A stretch of DNA of 64,000 bases from Nocardia niwae NBRC 108934 = DSM 45340 (lineage in GTDB: Bacteria; Actinomycetota; Actinomycetes; Mycobacteriales; Mycobacteriaceae): the NCBI RefSeq assembly GCF_001613465.1, contig NZ_BDCK01000021.1, positions 108,805 through 172,804 on the forward strand. The letters run 5' to 3'. The translations under genes and the position numbers were made by a program. Position 1 is the stretch's first letter. Each line of letters starts with the position of its first letter. Of this stretch, positions 25,994 to 35,361 are shown one piece after another. The notes beneath the pieces are model-generated. The model did not search any database and was not told where the DNA came from. It was given only the letters and a program-made list of their open reading frames with translations.

Positions 25994-26752
25994 CTACAAG
26001 GAATCGCGGCGCTCCGCATTCCCATTATCCGCACTCCCGGTATTGCCGAGTTCGCCACCGGGGACTGGTCCGGAGGCCTGCGTCCCTGCCGCCGCTGAGC
26101 CCGCCGCCCGGGGTTGCCCACCGGAGGCGGCGAGGGCCGACAGGTCGGCGCCGGTGTCGTTGAGCCGCCAGACATAGGGTGCGGTCGTGGTGTAGCGCAC
26201 GACGCTGAGTGAGGCGGGTTCGACGACGATCCGCTGGAAGCCGTCGAGGTGGATGCCGAGTGCGTCGGCCAGCACCGACTTGATCACGTCGCCGTGGGTG
26301 CAGGCCACCCACAGTGCGTCGCGGCCGTGCTGCTCGGCCAGCGCGCGGTCGTGGTCGCGGATCGCGGCGACCGCGCGCGCTTGCACCTGCGCCAGGCCCT
26401 CACCGCCGGGGAACACCGCGCCGGAGGCGTGGCGCTGCACGACCTTCCACAACGGTTCCTCCAGGAGTTCGGCGATCGGGCGGCCGGTCCACTCGCCGTA
26501 GTCCACCTCGAGCAGCCGGTCGTCGAATACCGGTTCCAGCCCGAACTTTTCCGCCAGCGGTGCGACGGTGCGCTGGCAGCGCAGCAGCGGGGAGTGCACG
26601 ATTCGTTCGATGGGCAGCCCGGCCAGTCGTTCGGCCACGGTCCTCGCCTGCTCCTCGCCGCGCTCGGTGAGCTCGACGCCGGTGCTGCGACCGGCCAGGG
26701 TGCGGGCGGTGTTCGAGGTCGACACACCGTGCCGCAACAGGATCACCGTCAT
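25994..26752 (-). CDS. Histidine phosphatase, MSMEG_4193-type putative phosphomutase
   Basis: This 252-residue protein has the canonical RHG motif (LLRHGVSTSN at residues 5-14), the second Arg region HSPLLRCQRTV and the catalytic His in CTHGDVIKSVLAD. It is the Rv2135c-type protein of the conserved mshC-uppP cluster. The fold gives phosphatase or mutase activity with a phosphohistidine intermediate. The last 45 residues are Gly/Ala-rich and probably disordered. It lies 16 bp downstream of uppP, likely in one operon with the genes that follow. Confidence 0.88.
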   Translation of the reverse strand: MTVILLRHGVSTSNTARTLAGRSTGVELTERGEEQARTVAERLAGLPIERIVHSPLLRCQRTVAPLAEKFGLEPVFDDRLLEVDYGEWTGRPIAELLEEPLWKVVQRHASGAVFPGGEGLAQVQARAVAAIRDHDRALAEQHGRDALWVACTHGDVIKSVLADALGIHLDGFQRIVVEPASLSVVRYTTTAPYVWRLNDTGADLSALAASGGQPRAAGSAAAGTQASGPVPGGELGNTGSADNGNAERRDSL

Positions 26753-26768
26753 GCGGCCAGCCTAGCGA

Positions 26769-27698
26769 TCATGTCGCCGAGACCACCCCGCCCGCCAGCA
26801 GACCCAGCAGGATCGCGCCCAGCACGATGCGGTAGCCGACGAACCAGTACAGCGAATGCCGGGCCACGAAACGCAGCAGCCACGCCACCGACGCGTAGCC
26901 GACCGCGAAGGCCAGCACGGTGGCCACCAGCAGTTGCGGGCCACTGGCGTTGAGTCCCTCACCAGCGGGTTCGAACGCGTCGGGCAGGCTGAACAGGCCC
27001 GAGGCGGTCACGGCGGGGATGGCCAGCAGGAACGAGAATCGTACGGCCGCTTCGCGTTCCAATCCCAGGAACAGCCCGGCGGTGGAGGTCGCTCCCGAGC
27101 GGGAGACGCCGGGGATCAGCGCCAGGCATTGGGCGAAACCCATCGCCAGCCCGTCGCGGGTGGTGAGTTGCTCGATCGGGCGTTCCTTGCGGCCGAAGTG
27201 CTCACCGGCGGCGATGACCAGCGCGAAGAAGATCAGCATGAACGACACCAGCCACAGATTGCGGGCGCCGGTGCGGATCTCGTCTTTGAACAAGAACCCC
27301 AGCACGCCGATGGGGATGGTGGCGATGATCACATACCAGCCGATGCGGTAGTCGAGTTCGCGCTGGGCCTGCTCGTCGAGAACGCGTCGGTGCTCGGCGG
27401 TGATGACGGGAAGTTTCGTGGTGGGCTGGTCGTGCAGTGGCAGCTGTTGGCGACCGCGCGCGGTCAGCTGCTCGCGCAGACCCGCGAACCAGGCCAACAC
27501 GATCCGCCAGATGTCCTTGGCGAAGTACACCAGCACCGCGGCCTCGGTGCCCAGCTGGGTGACGGCGGTGAAGGAGGCGCCCGCGTCGTCACCGAAGAAG
27601 ACCGACGACACGATGCGCAGATGCGCCGAGGAGGAGACCGGCAGGAACTCCGTCAGCCCCTGCACCAGGCCCAGCACCAACGCCTGCACCCAGGTCAT
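26769..27698 (-). CDS. uppP: Undecaprenyl-diphosphatase UppP (BacA)
   Basis: UppP removes a phosphate from undecaprenyl diphosphate to recycle the lipid carrier for cell-wall synthesis. The 309-residue polytopic protein has [13 protein letters not shown] at about residues 15-27 and [16 protein letters not shown] at about 180-195, the two catalytic motifs, within about eight membrane helices. A hydrophilic loop (about residues 80-115) is longer than in E. coli. The ATG at 27698 gives the usual N-terminus; an in-frame GTG at 27713 has GGAGG at better spacing and may be the true start. It is the Rv2136c position of the conserved cluster. Confidence 0.93.
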   Translation of the reverse strand: MTWVQALVLGLVQGLTEFLPVSSSAHLRIVSSVFFGDDAGASFTAVTQLGTEAAVLVYFAKDIWRIVLAWFAGLREQLTARGRQQLPLHDQPTTKLPVITAEHRRVLDEQAQRELDYRIGWYVIIATIPIGVLGFLFKDEIRTGARNLWLVSFMLIFFALVIAAGEHFGRKERPIEQLTTRDGLAMGFAQCLALIPGVSRSGATSTAGLFLGLEREAAVRFSFLLAIPAVTASGLFSLPDAFEPAGEGLNASGPQLLVATVLAFAVGYASVAWLLRFVARHSLYWFVGYRIVLGAILLGLLAGGVVSAT

Positions 27699-27977
27699 CG
27701 ACTCGCCAACCACGAACCATCCTCCACTTCCGCCCGAAATACGGGTTCCTACCTGGGCATTGGCGCGGCGGCCGGTCGCTACGCCGTGGCTGTCGCCCCA
27801 ATCACGCAGCGACAGTACAGTGTCGAGGCCGCGGCGGCGTGCCCGGCTGTTGCGCCGACGCCGACGCGCAGGTGCGTGGGTTCGCGCGCACCGATGCGCG
27901 ACCCACTGCGCTGGTGGGCGTCGAGTTGCGTATCCACACTCTAGGCTGGGCGCCGTGACGAATGCGCGGACACGGTG

Positions 27978-28937
27978 ATGGAACAGCGGACGGTGGGCCG
28001 CAGCGGCCTGCGGGTGTCGCGGATGGGCCTGGCGACCCATACCTGGGGTTCGCACACCGACGCCGAGGACGCCGCGGGGCAACTGGTGGCGTTCGTCGAG
28101 GCGGGCGGCACGCTGGTGGACACCTCTCCCGTCTACGTGGGCGGGGCTTCCCAGCGGATCCTGGCCGAGTTGCTCGGTGATCTGGTCTCGCGCGACGAGC
28201 TGGTGCTCAGCGGGTGCGCGGGGACCGCGGTGTGGGGGTATCCCGGTGCCGGGATGCCGGAGGCGGCGCAGATCATGGTGGACACCTCGCGGCGGGCGCT
28301 GCTGCGGCAACTGGATCGCACGTTGCTGGAGTTCGGCACCGATCACCTCGACATCTGGAACGTCGCGGTGTGGGATCCGCGCACACCGCTCGAGGAGGTC
28401 GCCTCGACGTTGGAGCAGGCGGTGCGCTCGGGCCGGGTCCGGTACGCGGGCGTGCGCGGGTTCGGGGCCTGGCAGCTGGCCAGCCTGGCCGCGGTGGCGC
28501 CGGTGACCGCGGCGCAGACCCCGTATTCGCTGCTGGCGCGGGGTGCGGAGGCCGATGTCGTGCCCGCGGCGCGGTTCCACGGCGTCGGGGTGATCGCCTC
28601 GGCGCCGTTGGCGGGCGGCATCCTCACCGGCAAGTATCGCGACGGTGTTCCCGCCGATTCGCGGGGCGCCGACGAGGCGACCGCGGCGGAGATCCGCAGC
28701 GGTCTCGACGATCGCGCCACCCGCGTGGTGGACGCGCTGGTGACCGCCGCCGACGGGTTGGGCACCTCGCCGCTGGCGGTGGCGCTGGCCTGGATCCGGG
28801 ACCGGCCCGGTATCGCGAGCATGATCGTCGGCGCCCGCGACATCGGGCAGCTCACCGGTGTGCTGGCCGCGGAGACGCTGGAGCTGCCGCGGGCGATCGC
28901 CGCGGCCCTGGACGACGTCAGTGCACGCGCCGAGTGA
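27978..28937 (+). CDS. Aldo/keto reductase
   Basis: This roughly 319-residue (beta/alpha)8 oxidoreductase has [15 protein letters not shown] at the N-terminus. [20 protein letters not shown] follows, where the catalytic Tyr lies and the usual DTA reads DTS. The NADPH-binding [12 protein letters not shown] is near the C-terminus. It probably reduces small aldehydes or ketones. The Lys of the standard tetrad is not clear in my reading, so catalysis is less certain than the fold. ATG 27978 follows an in-frame GTG (27975). It is 20 bp upstream of hmuT and may be transcribed with it. Confidence 0.8.
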   Translation: MEQRTVGRSGLRVSRMGLATHTWGSHTDAEDAAGQLVAFVEAGGTLVDTSPVYVGGASQRILAELLGDLVSRDELVLSGCAGTAVWGYPGAGMPEAAQIMVDTSRRALLRQLDRTLLEFGTDHLDIWNVAVWDPRTPLEEVASTLEQAVRSGRVRYAGVRGFGAWQLASLAAVAPVTAAQTPYSLLARGAEADVVPAARFHGVGVIASAPLAGGILTGKYRDGVPADSRGADEATAAEIRSGLDDRATRVVDALVTAADGLGTSPLAVALAWIRDRPGIASMIVGARDIGQLTGVLAAETLELPRAIAAALDDVSARAE

Positions 28938-28957
28938 CACAGATTAGCCTTGCCTGC

Positions 28958-30016
28958 ATGAGCACTGCAGCGACCGGGGGTGGGCGTGGGAACCGAGTCC
29001 GAGCCGGGTGGTGGCGTGCTGTCGCGGCGTTGTTCACGGTGGGTCTGCTGGCGGGGACGGTCGCGTGTGGCGCCGACGCCGGTTCCTCGCACGGCGGGCA
29101 CGGGCCGGCGACGGCGACGCTGACCGATCTGGACCCCGTGCCCATCGGGCCGGAGCCCGCGCCGGCGCTGCCGGTGACGGTGCGGTCGTTCGACGGCGCC
29201 GAGGTGAGCGTCACCGACGCTTCCCGCATCATCGCCGTGGACCGTTACGGCACCCTCGCCCAGATCGTGTACGCGCTGGGGTTGGGCCCCAAGCTGGTGG
29301 GGCGCAGCACGTCGGCGGCGTTTCCGGCGGTGCGTGAGGTGCCGAATGTGGCCGGGGGCAACGGGTCGCTGAATGTGGAGTCGGTGCTGGCGTTGCGGCC
29401 GTCGGTGTTCTTGACCGATACCACCAGCGCCGCGCCCGCGGTGCGGGAACAGTTGCGTGCGGCCGGTGTGACGGTGGTGTATTTCGACCCGGAGCGCACG
29501 ATGGCCGGGGTGGGGCCGCAGATCGAGGCGGTGGCCGCCGCGCTGGGTGTGCCGGAGCGGGGGCAGGCGCTGGCGCAGCGCACCCGGGACGAGATCGCCG
29601 CCGCGAGCGCCGCGGTGCCCGCCCAGGATCCGCAGCTGACCATCGCGTTCCTGTATCTGCGGTCCACCGCGATCACCATGCTCGCCGGCCCCGGGTCGGG
29701 CGCGGACGCGTTGATCGCGGCGCTGGGCGCCCGCGACGCGGGTGCGGCGGCCGGGTTGCGGGAGCCGTTCACCGCGATCACCAGTGAGGCGATGATCGGT
29801 GCCGCGCCGGATGTGCTGCTGGTGATGTCGGATGGGTTGAAGTCGGTCGGGGGTGTGGAGGGCCTGCAGAAGGTTCCGGGTATCGCGCAGACCCCGGCCG
29901 GGCGCGACCGGCGGGTGGTGGACATGTCCGATGCGGTTTTGTTGAGTTTCGGGCCCAACACCGGACGGGTGATCGCGGCGTTGAGCGCGGCGGTGTACGG
30001 CACCGGGCACGCATGA
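28958..30016 (+). CDS. hmuT: Hemin ABC transporter substrate-binding lipoprotein
   Basis: This 352-residue precursor has a Lys/Arg-containing N-terminus, a hydrophobic core (AVAALFTVGLLAG) and a lipobox ending at Cys37. The mature part is a helical-backbone substrate-binding protein: RIIAVDRYGTLAQIVYALG in lobe 1, and VLLVMSDGLKSVGGVEGL and LLSFGPNTGRVIAAL in lobe 2, as in HmuT/BtuF-like proteins. It would bind heme outside the membrane and hand it to HmuU. The ATG was chosen for the signal peptide; the frame extends far upstream as a shadow. It overlaps hmuU by ATGA. Confidence 0.88.
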   Translation: MSTAATGGGRGNRVRAGWWRAVAALFTVGLLAGTVACGADAGSSHGGHGPATATLTDLDPVPIGPEPAPALPVTVRSFDGAEVSVTDASRIIAVDRYGTLAQIVYALGLGPKLVGRSTSAAFPAVREVPNVAGGNGSLNVESVLALRPSVFLTDTTSAAPAVREQLRAAGVTVVYFDPERTMAGVGPQIEAVAAALGVPERGQALAQRTRDEIAAASAAVPAQDPQLTIAFLYLRSTAITMLAGPGSGADALIAALGARDAGAAAGLREPFTAITSEAMIGAAPDVLLVMSDGLKSVGGVEGLQKVPGIAQTPAGRDRRVVDMSDAVLLSFGPNTGRVIAALSAAVYGTGHA

Positions 30017-31107
30017 CGTCCTCGGCTACGGAAGCGGCGCGGTCGCCGGTCACACCCGTGCCGGGTTCGCGCAGCCGCTCGCGGGTGGTGGTGATGTTCG
30101 TGGTCGCGGCGGCCGGACTGGTCGCGCTGGCTTTGGTGTCGGCGGCGATCGGGCAGGTGCCGACGACGCCGGCGGAGGTGGCGGGCAGTGTGCTGCACCG
30201 GATCGGAGTGGATCTGGGGCCGATGCCCGCGCATCCCTCCGGTGAGGTGACGCTGTGGCAGGTGCGGTTCCCGCGGGTGGTGCTGGCGATGCTGGTCGGT
30301 GCGGCGCTGGCGACAGCGGGTGCGTTGTTGCAGGGTGTGTTCGCCAACCCGCTCGCCGAGCCGGGTGTGATCGGGGTGTCGGCGGGTGCGGCGGTCGGCG
30401 CGGGCACGGTCATCGTGGTGGGCGGTGCGTTCGTGGTGGCCTGGTCGGTGGCCGCGGCGGCGTTCGTCACCGGGTTGGCGACCACGCTGCTGGTGTATCT
30501 GCTGGCGCGTTCGGGCGGGCGCACCGAGGTCGTCACGCTCGTGCTCACCGGTGTCGCGATCAACGCGTTCGCGGGCGGGCTGATCGCGCTGCTGCTGTTC
30601 GTGGCCTCCCCCGCCGCCCGCGACCAGATCGTGTTCTGGCAGTTGGGTTCGCTCAACGGCGCCACCTGGGAGTCGGTGGGTGTCGTCGCGCCGCTGACCG
30701 CGGTCGGGGTCGGCGCGGCGGTGCTGCTGGCGCCGCGGCTGGATCTGCTGGCGCTCGGCGAGTCCGCGGCCCGTCATCTGGGTGTCGACGTGGAACGGCT
30801 GCGTCGCAATGTGATCGTGGTGGTGGCGGTGCTGGCCACCGCCGGTGTCGCGTTCACCGGCATCATCCTGTTCGTCGGGCTCATCGTCCCGCACCTGGTA
30901 CGGATGCTGGCCGGCCCCGCCCACCGGGTGCTGATCCCGTTGAGCGCGATCGTCGGCGCGGTGGTGCTGCTGGCCGCCGACGTCACCGCCCGCTCCCTGG
31001 TCGACAACGCCGACCTGCCCTTGGGGATGCTCACCTCGCTGATCGGCGGCCCCGTCTTCTTCTGGCTGCTGCGCCGCACCCGAGCCCGTTCCGGAGGCTG
31101 GGCATGA
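30013..31107 (+). CDS. hmuU: Hemin/iron ABC transporter permease (FecCD family)
   Basis: This 364-residue membrane protein has about ten helices. LWQVRFPRVVLAMLVGAALA and NPLAEPGVIGVSAGAA are strong FecCD signatures. GLIVPHLVRMLAGPAHR at about residues 293-309 is the cytoplasmic coupling segment contacting the ATPase. It transports heme (or siderophore) with HmuT and HmuV. Its start overlaps the hmuT stop, and its stop overlaps a 30-codon frame leading to hmuV. Confidence 0.9.
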   Translation: MTSSATEAARSPVTPVPGSRSRSRVVVMFVVAAAGLVALALVSAAIGQVPTTPAEVAGSVLHRIGVDLGPMPAHPSGEVTLWQVRFPRVVLAMLVGAALATAGALLQGVFANPLAEPGVIGVSAGAAVGAGTVIVVGGAFVVAWSVAAAAFVTGLATTLLVYLLARSGGRTEVVTLVLTGVAINAFAGGLIALLLFVASPAARDQIVFWQLGSLNGATWESVGVVAPLTAVGVGAAVLLAPRLDLLALGESAARHLGVDVERLRRNVIVVVAVLATAGVAFTGIILFVGLIVPHLVRMLAGPAHRVLIPLSAIVGAVVLLAADVTARSLVDNADLPLGMLTSLIGGPVFFWLLRRTRARSGGWA

Positions 31108-31196
31108 GCCGGCGTTTCGCGCGTCGAGTGGCACACGGCTGCGGGCGACGCCGGGAAGGTCGCGCGATGGTGTGGGACCGGGGAGGTGTGGAGTGA
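31104..31196 (+). CDS. 30-codon reading frame bridging hmuU and hmuV
   Basis: The ATG overlaps the hmuU stop (ATGA) and the TGA overlaps the hmuV GTG (GTGA), so this frame fills the 85-bp gap with 4-bp overlaps at both ends. The peptide is very basic (MSRRFARRVAHGCGRRREGR, then 10 more residues). It may be a true small protein or a leader that couples hmuV translation to hmuU. Chance is possible, as overlaps of this form are common in high-GC DNA. No Shine-Dalgarno sequence precedes it. Confidence 0.4.
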   Translation: MSRRFARRVAHGCGRRREGRAMVWDRGGVE

Positions 31197-32026
31197 GTTT
31201 GCTGCGCACGGTGCACGAGGTGCCGGGGTGGCCGCAGAGGGGTGCGGTGACGGTGCGCGCGGCGGGGGTGAGCGTGCAGCGGCGTAGCGGCGGGCAGGCG
31301 CGGCGGGTACTCGACGGTGTGGATTTCGCCGCGGTGGCGGGGCAGGTCGTCGCTCTCGTCGGGCCCAACGGGGCCGGTAAGTCGACGTTGCTGGCCGCGC
31401 TGGCCGGAGAGCTGGCGCCGAGTGCGGGTGCGGTGGAACTCGACGGGCAGCCGTTGTCGCAGTGGACGACGTTGGACATGGCCCGGCGGCGGGCGGTGCT
31501 GCCGCAAACCCACACCGTCGGGTTCCCCTTCACCGCGCGGGAAGTGGTGGCGATGGGCCGCGCTCCGTGGGTGCGTACCGAACGCCGCGAACACGACGAG
31601 AAGCAGATCGCCGCCGCGATGGCAGCCACCGACGTCGAGCACCTGGCCGCGCGCTCGTTCCCGACGCTGTCCGGTGGTGAACGTGCCCGGGTCGCGTTGG
31701 CCCGTGTGCTGGCGCAGGACACCGCGACCCTGCTGCTGGACGAGCCGACCGCCGCCCTCGACCTCGGTCACCAGGAGGCCGTGCTGCGTTTGGCCGCCGA
31801 GCGCGCCGCCGACGGCGCGGCGGTCGTCGTCGTCCTGCACGATCTCGGTGTCGCAGCCGCCTACGCCGACCGCGTCGCGGTCCTCGACTCCGGTCGTATC
31901 GCCGCCGACGGCCCGCCCCGAGACGTGCTCACCACCGAACTGCTCACGCGCGTCTACCAGCACCCGGTCGAAGTACTCGACCATCCGGTCACCGGCGCGC
32001 AGCTGGTGCTGCCGGTGCGACGCTGA
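31193..32026 (+). CDS. hmuV: Heme ABC transporter ATP-binding protein
   Basis: The protein has 277 residues with all ABC motifs: Walker A GPNGAGKST, Q-loop LPQTH, signature LSGGERARVALARVL, Walker B LLLDEPTAALD and H-loop VLHDLG. It powers import through HmuU. The GTG at 31193 is preferred to one at 31172 because GGGGAGG lies 6 nt upstream of it. A hairpin follows the stop. Confidence 0.92.
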   Translation: MSLLRTVHEVPGWPQRGAVTVRAAGVSVQRRSGGQARRVLDGVDFAAVAGQVVALVGPNGAGKSTLLAALAGELAPSAGAVELDGQPLSQWTTLDMARRRAVLPQTHTVGFPFTAREVVAMGRAPWVRTERREHDEKQIAAAMAATDVEHLAARSFPTLSGGERARVALARVLAQDTATLLLDEPTAALDLGHQEAVLRLAAERAADGAAVVVVLHDLGVAAAYADRVAVLDSGRIAADGPPRDVLTTELLTRVYQHPVEVLDHPVTGAQLVLPVRR

Positions 32027-32051
32027 GCCCACACCGCCGTGCACGATCACG

Positions 32052-32071
32052 GCCGGTCGCAGCCGACCGGC
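32052..32071. terminator. Hairpin after hmuV
   Basis: GCCGGTCG and CGACCGGC form an exact 8-bp stem with a CAGC loop, 26 nt after the hmuV stop. No T-run follows. It probably ends the hmu transcript. Confidence 0.55.
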
Positions 32072-32213
32072 ACAATCGGCCGTCACGGTCGGACGACCAT
32101 CACGCGACCGGCGAAGCAGGCGGTTGAGCGTCCCGCACCCCAGTAGGAGCGGGCTCGATGCCGGGTGTTTCGCCCGAGTCCCGAGCCGGAACCGCCGCTG
32201 ACGTCCACAGCTT

Positions 32214-32258
32214 TGGGTTCCGGTAGTAACCGCCGAAAATCAACGGATATGGCGTAGC
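32214..32258 (+). repeat. Left terminal inverted repeat (IRL)
   Basis: It begins TGGGTTCCGGTAGTAACC and ends CGGATATGGCGTAGC. It differs from the right repeat only at the outermost base (T for G) and one internal base. Confidence 0.85.
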
Positions 32259-32264
32259 TGCTGG

Positions 32265-32510
32265 TCAGCGTCGGCATTCGGCGCCTGAGCCCAGGATCGA
32301 GGTCAGCTCGCGCATCGCCTACGGGGACGGTTTGAAGTAGCGGCGCCGGTTCTCGACCTTGCGGTGCCGCGACTTCGTCATGAGTTCGAGCAGGCTCGCG
32401 CCGGCTTCGCCGAGATGGGTCAGGCCGGAGTGGCGGAGTTCGTGTAGGTCCCAGCCGGTTCCGGGTCCGTCGGTCGCGGTGGCGGCGTCGAGCAGGTCCG
32501 GGCCTGGTCG
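32265..32510 (-). pseudogene. Tyrosine recombinase (integrase), C-terminal remnant with a nonsense mutation
   Basis: The minus strand reads [19 protein letters not shown], then [18 protein letters not shown]. This holds the His-x-x-Arg, His and nucleophilic Tyr of the catalytic core of integrases that accompany actinobacterial Tn3-type elements. A TAG at 32319-32321 interrupts the frame after FKPSP where GAG (Glu) would be expected, and AMRELTSILGSG continues beyond it. The N-terminal two thirds are missing, replaced by the tetR gene. Confidence 0.65.
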
Positions 32511-32539
32511 TAGGACAGGCGGGCGGTTCGCACGGGCAG

Positions 32540-33202
32540 CTATGAAGACGATGTGGTGGTGTTCCAGGGCGCGCGGGCGGCGGCGAACAGGTCCACGCAC
32601 ACCGTCACGAGGTCGGCGGGGTCGTCATGGCAACCGTCCATCAACCAGTCGACCAGCAGGTGGTTGACGCCGCCGACCAGTGCGGTCGCAGTCAACCGCT
32701 GGCCTCGCGTCAGCGAGCGAGGGCTCTCCGTCGCCCAGATGGCCATCACGGTGTCGACGAAATCGCGCAGAACCCGATGGCGACGCTGTTCCATGTCCGG
32801 TGAAACCCCGACGACCTCGATGAGCACTACCCGCGCGCGGCGCGGGTCGCTGGTCAGGTAGTGGATGAAGGCTTCGAGTCCGGCTGCGGTGCGTGCGTCG
32901 AGATCGGCATCGGCCTGCTCGAGTGCGGCGATGGTCTGCGCGCGCATCGTCTCGGCCAGGTTGTCGTAGAGGGCGGCCAGGCAGAACTCCTGATTGGAGA
33001 ACGACTCGTAGAAGTACCGCTCGGTGACGCCGGCGCCGCGGCAGATCTGCTTGATCGACGCGGCCGCGTAGCCGGTCGTGCCGTACTGCTCCAAAGCGGA
33101 TTCGAGGATGGCCGCCCGGCGCTGACGGACTCGCTCCTCCGGAGCGACGCCGGAGTACTTGCGGCCGGAGGGTTTCGGGCGGGAGGGTCCCGTGCGGGTC
33201 AT
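32540..33202 (-). CDS. TetR-family regulator of the transposon cargo
   Basis: This 220-residue protein has an HTH ([21 protein letters not shown] at about residues 43-63, the recognition helix ending YFYESF) and a long helical ligand domain. It is divergent from the SDR gene, with a CAATCGCGATTG palindrome in between, the usual arrangement for a repressor of a catabolic operon. The start at 33202 has a purine-rich GGAAAGG about 6 nt upstream; the frame itself opens at 33313. The last residues (WNTTTSSS) abut the integrase remnant, so the natural C-terminus may have been altered at the junction. Confidence 0.85.
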   Translation of the reverse strand: MTRTGPSRPKPSGRKYSGVAPEERVRQRRAAILESALEQYGTTGYAAASIKQICRGAGVTERYFYESFSNQEFCLAALYDNLAETMRAQTIAALEQADADLDARTAAGLEAFIHYLTSDPRRARVVLIEVVGVSPDMEQRRHRVLRDFVDTVMAIWATESPRSLTRGQRLTATALVGGVNHLLVDWLMDGCHDDPADLVTVCVDLFAAARAPWNTTTSSS

Positions 33203-33256
33203 TTGGGGCCTTTCCTTCCTGCCGGCGAAGTGCAATACTAGCCGAACCATTTCTGA

Positions 33257-33268
33257 CAATCGCGATTG
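33257..33268. promoter_or_regulatory. Palindrome between divergent tetR and SDR genes
   Basis: CAATCGCGATTG is a perfect 12-bp palindrome midway in the 114-bp divergent promoter region, a natural operator position for the adjacent TetR. Confidence 0.45.
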
Positions 33269-33316
33269 CCCAACATTGATCGCTGTGTCCAGCCGATGCA
33301 GGGAAGGCATCACACA

Positions 33317-34165
33317 ATGACGGAAACAACACTGGCCGGGCGCATCGCGGCCGTCACCGGCGGTGCGCAGGGCATCGGGCGCGAGATCGCGCGCCGGCTC
33401 GCCGAGGCCGGTGCCCGGGTCGCGATCGGCGATCGCGATATCCAGGCCGCCGAGGCCACCGCGCAGGCGTTACCGGGTCAGGTGCATGCGTTCACGCTCG
33501 ATGTGACCGATACCGGGTCGTTCCGCCGGTTCCTCGCCGAAGTCACCGCCTTGTGGGGTCCACTCGACGTGTTGGTCAACAACGCCGGTGTCATGTGGGT
33601 CGGGGCCTTCGACGACGAACCCGAGACCGCGACCGAGCGCATGCTCGCGGTGAACCTGCACGGCGTGATCCGAGGCGTGCGCTTGGTCGCACCGCCGATG
33701 CGCGAGCGCGGCCGCGGTCACATCGTCACCATCGCCTCGGCCGCCTCCAAACTCGCCCCGCCCGGAGAATCCACCTACGCCGCCACCAAACACGCCGTCC
33801 TCGGCTACCTCACCGGCGTACGCGAGGAACTGCGCGGCAGTGGCGTCGAGATCTCGGTGATCATGCCCGGCGTCGTCGACACCGAACTCGCGATCGGCAC
33901 CGGCAGCGGCGCGACCTCACCGTTGCAGCCCGGCGACGTCGCCGCCGCCGTCGTCGCGGTCTTGCGCCGCCCACGTTTCGAAACCACCGTGCCGGCCTCG
34001 ATCGGTCTGCTGGTCCGCATCGCCGCTGTGCTACCGCAGTCGATCCGAGACCAGGTATTGCGCCGCACAGTGCCCAACCAAGTCGAGGCAACCCGGAATT
34101 CGAACATCCGCGCAGGCTACGAACACCGCGCCCTGACCGAGACCACCGACCCCAAGGAGTCCTGA
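33317..34165 (+). CDS. Short-chain dehydrogenase/reductase (SDR)
   Basis: The protein has 282 residues. The cofactor motif is GGAQGIG (about residues 15-21), with Asp after strand 2 (IGDRD) suggesting NAD(H). NNAG follows at about 92-95. The catalytic Ser lies in TIASAASKLAP and the Tyr/Lys pair in YAATK. It probably oxidises an alcohol or reduces a ketone in a hydrophobic-substrate pathway. The stop overlaps the next ATG by 1 bp (TGATG), so the three cargo enzymes form one operon. The ATG at 33317 was chosen over 33266 because SDR homology starts there. Confidence 0.87.
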   Translation: MTETTLAGRIAAVTGGAQGIGREIARRLAEAGARVAIGDRDIQAAEATAQALPGQVHAFTLDVTDTGSFRRFLAEVTALWGPLDVLVNNAGVMWVGAFDDEPETATERMLAVNLHGVIRGVRLVAPPMRERGRGHIVTIASAASKLAPPGESTYAATKHAVLGYLTGVREELRGSGVEISVIMPGVVDTELAIGTGSGATSPLQPGDVAAAVVAVLRRPRFETTVPASIGLLVRIAAVLPQSIRDQVLRRTVPNQVEATRNSNIRAGYEHRALTETTDPKES

Positions 34166-35262
34166 TGACCAACATCGAATCCGGCACCGTCCGCCCCATC
34201 CCCGAGTTCTCCGGCGTCCACGACATCTGGCCCCGGGGCCGGCGGCTCGACGCTGTTCGCGAGGCGGCACTGAGTTACCGGGAACGATTTCTGCGCCAGG
34301 GGCAGGTGAAAGCGGTCAAGAGTTTCGACATCGCCGCCGCGCCGTATCCGGCGCAGTACGCGTTCCAGAACTACTCGGTCAACCTCAACCCCTTCATCTC
34401 GATCATCAACCGCATGTTGGTGATCCAGTTCGAGGGCTTCGACGGCGAACTGAAGACCCTGGTGTGGGAACCCACCGTAGCCGCCGGTTCCGCGGAAGCC
34501 CCGTTCTACGGCCAGTTGCAGCGCTTCAGCCGCCGCGTCGGCCTCGAATCGTTGTTCGTCAAGTACTACAACGATCCTGATCAGGTGCTGCCGCGCCTGG
34601 GGTTGACCAACGACGACGTGGACTACATCAGCTTCGACCACCTGCACGTCCAGGACCCACGCATGATCGTGGGCAGCAGCGAGCCCATCGAAGGCGAGGC
34701 CGAACCGCGCAAGCCCCTGTTCCCCAACGCCAAACTGCTCGTGCATCGCCGGGAACTGGGCACCTTCGAGTCCATGCACCCCATGCAGTGGGCCTGGTAT
34801 GTCGACGGCGGCATGAACGGGGTACCCGCCGACCGGCTCGAAATCTTCGACGGCGATGTCGAACTCGGAGTCGGGGTCAGCCTGCTGTGGACACCCGGCC
34901 ACACCGACGGCAACCATTCCCTGGTCGTCAACACTCCCGACGGGGTGTGGGTGTCGTCGGAGAACGGGATGGCCGCCGACAGCTGGCAACCCGAACTGTC
35001 GAAGATCCCCGGCGTGCGCCGCACTGCGCAGTTCTACGGCCGCGAGGTAGTGCTCAACGCCAACACCCTCGAAGACTCCCTAGACCAGTACGACTCCATG
35101 GTGAAGGAGAAGACCCTCGCCAGCCCGTCGCCGCGGAACCCGCAGTGGCGCCAGATCATCCCGTCCTCCGAATGCGCGAACTGGAAGCGGCAGTGGCCGG
35201 TCGTGCCGACCTTCAGCCACGGCGGCCTGGACTACGGCACCATCACCGTCCCCACCCGGTAA
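34165..35262 (+). CDS. MBL-fold metallo-hydrolase (lactonase/esterase-like)
   Basis: This 365-residue protein is a variant of the metallo-beta-lactamase fold. The usual HxHxDH appears as DHLHVQD (about residues 155-161), HRREL is next, and WTPGHTDGNHSLVV (about 242-255) carries the later metal His. The incomplete first motif may mean a different metal set or reduced activity. Family context suggests hydrolysis of a lactone or ester. It is coupled to the SDR gene by TGATG. A longer frame opens at 33553 but lies inside the SDR gene. Confidence 0.75.
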   Translation: MTNIESGTVRPIPEFSGVHDIWPRGRRLDAVREAALSYRERFLRQGQVKAVKSFDIAAAPYPAQYAFQNYSVNLNPFISIINRMLVIQFEGFDGELKTLVWEPTVAAGSAEAPFYGQLQRFSRRVGLESLFVKYYNDPDQVLPRLGLTNDDVDYISFDHLHVQDPRMIVGSSEPIEGEAEPRKPLFPNAKLLVHRRELGTFESMHPMQWAWYVDGGMNGVPADRLEIFDGDVELGVGVSLLWTPGHTDGNHSLVVNTPDGVWVSSENGMAADSWQPELSKIPGVRRTAQFYGREVVLNANTLEDSLDQYDSMVKEKTLASPSPRNPQWRQIIPSSECANWKRQWPVVPTFSHGGLDYGTITVPTR

Positions 35263-35361
35263 CCAGGCTCGAACCCCCGCCCGCACCGGAGACCGGACTC
35301 CCCGCCCGCACACCGCCGGTGGGGGCGGACCTCCCTGTGCACCCTGATCTCGAGGAACCCC

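Noticed and set aside
28935..28965. Possible IdeR/DtxR iron box near the hmuT start (TTAGCCTTGCCT)
   Set aside because: Only about 10 of 19 positions fit the consensus and one half-site is missing. It overlaps the start codon, so iron control is plausible biologically but not supported here.
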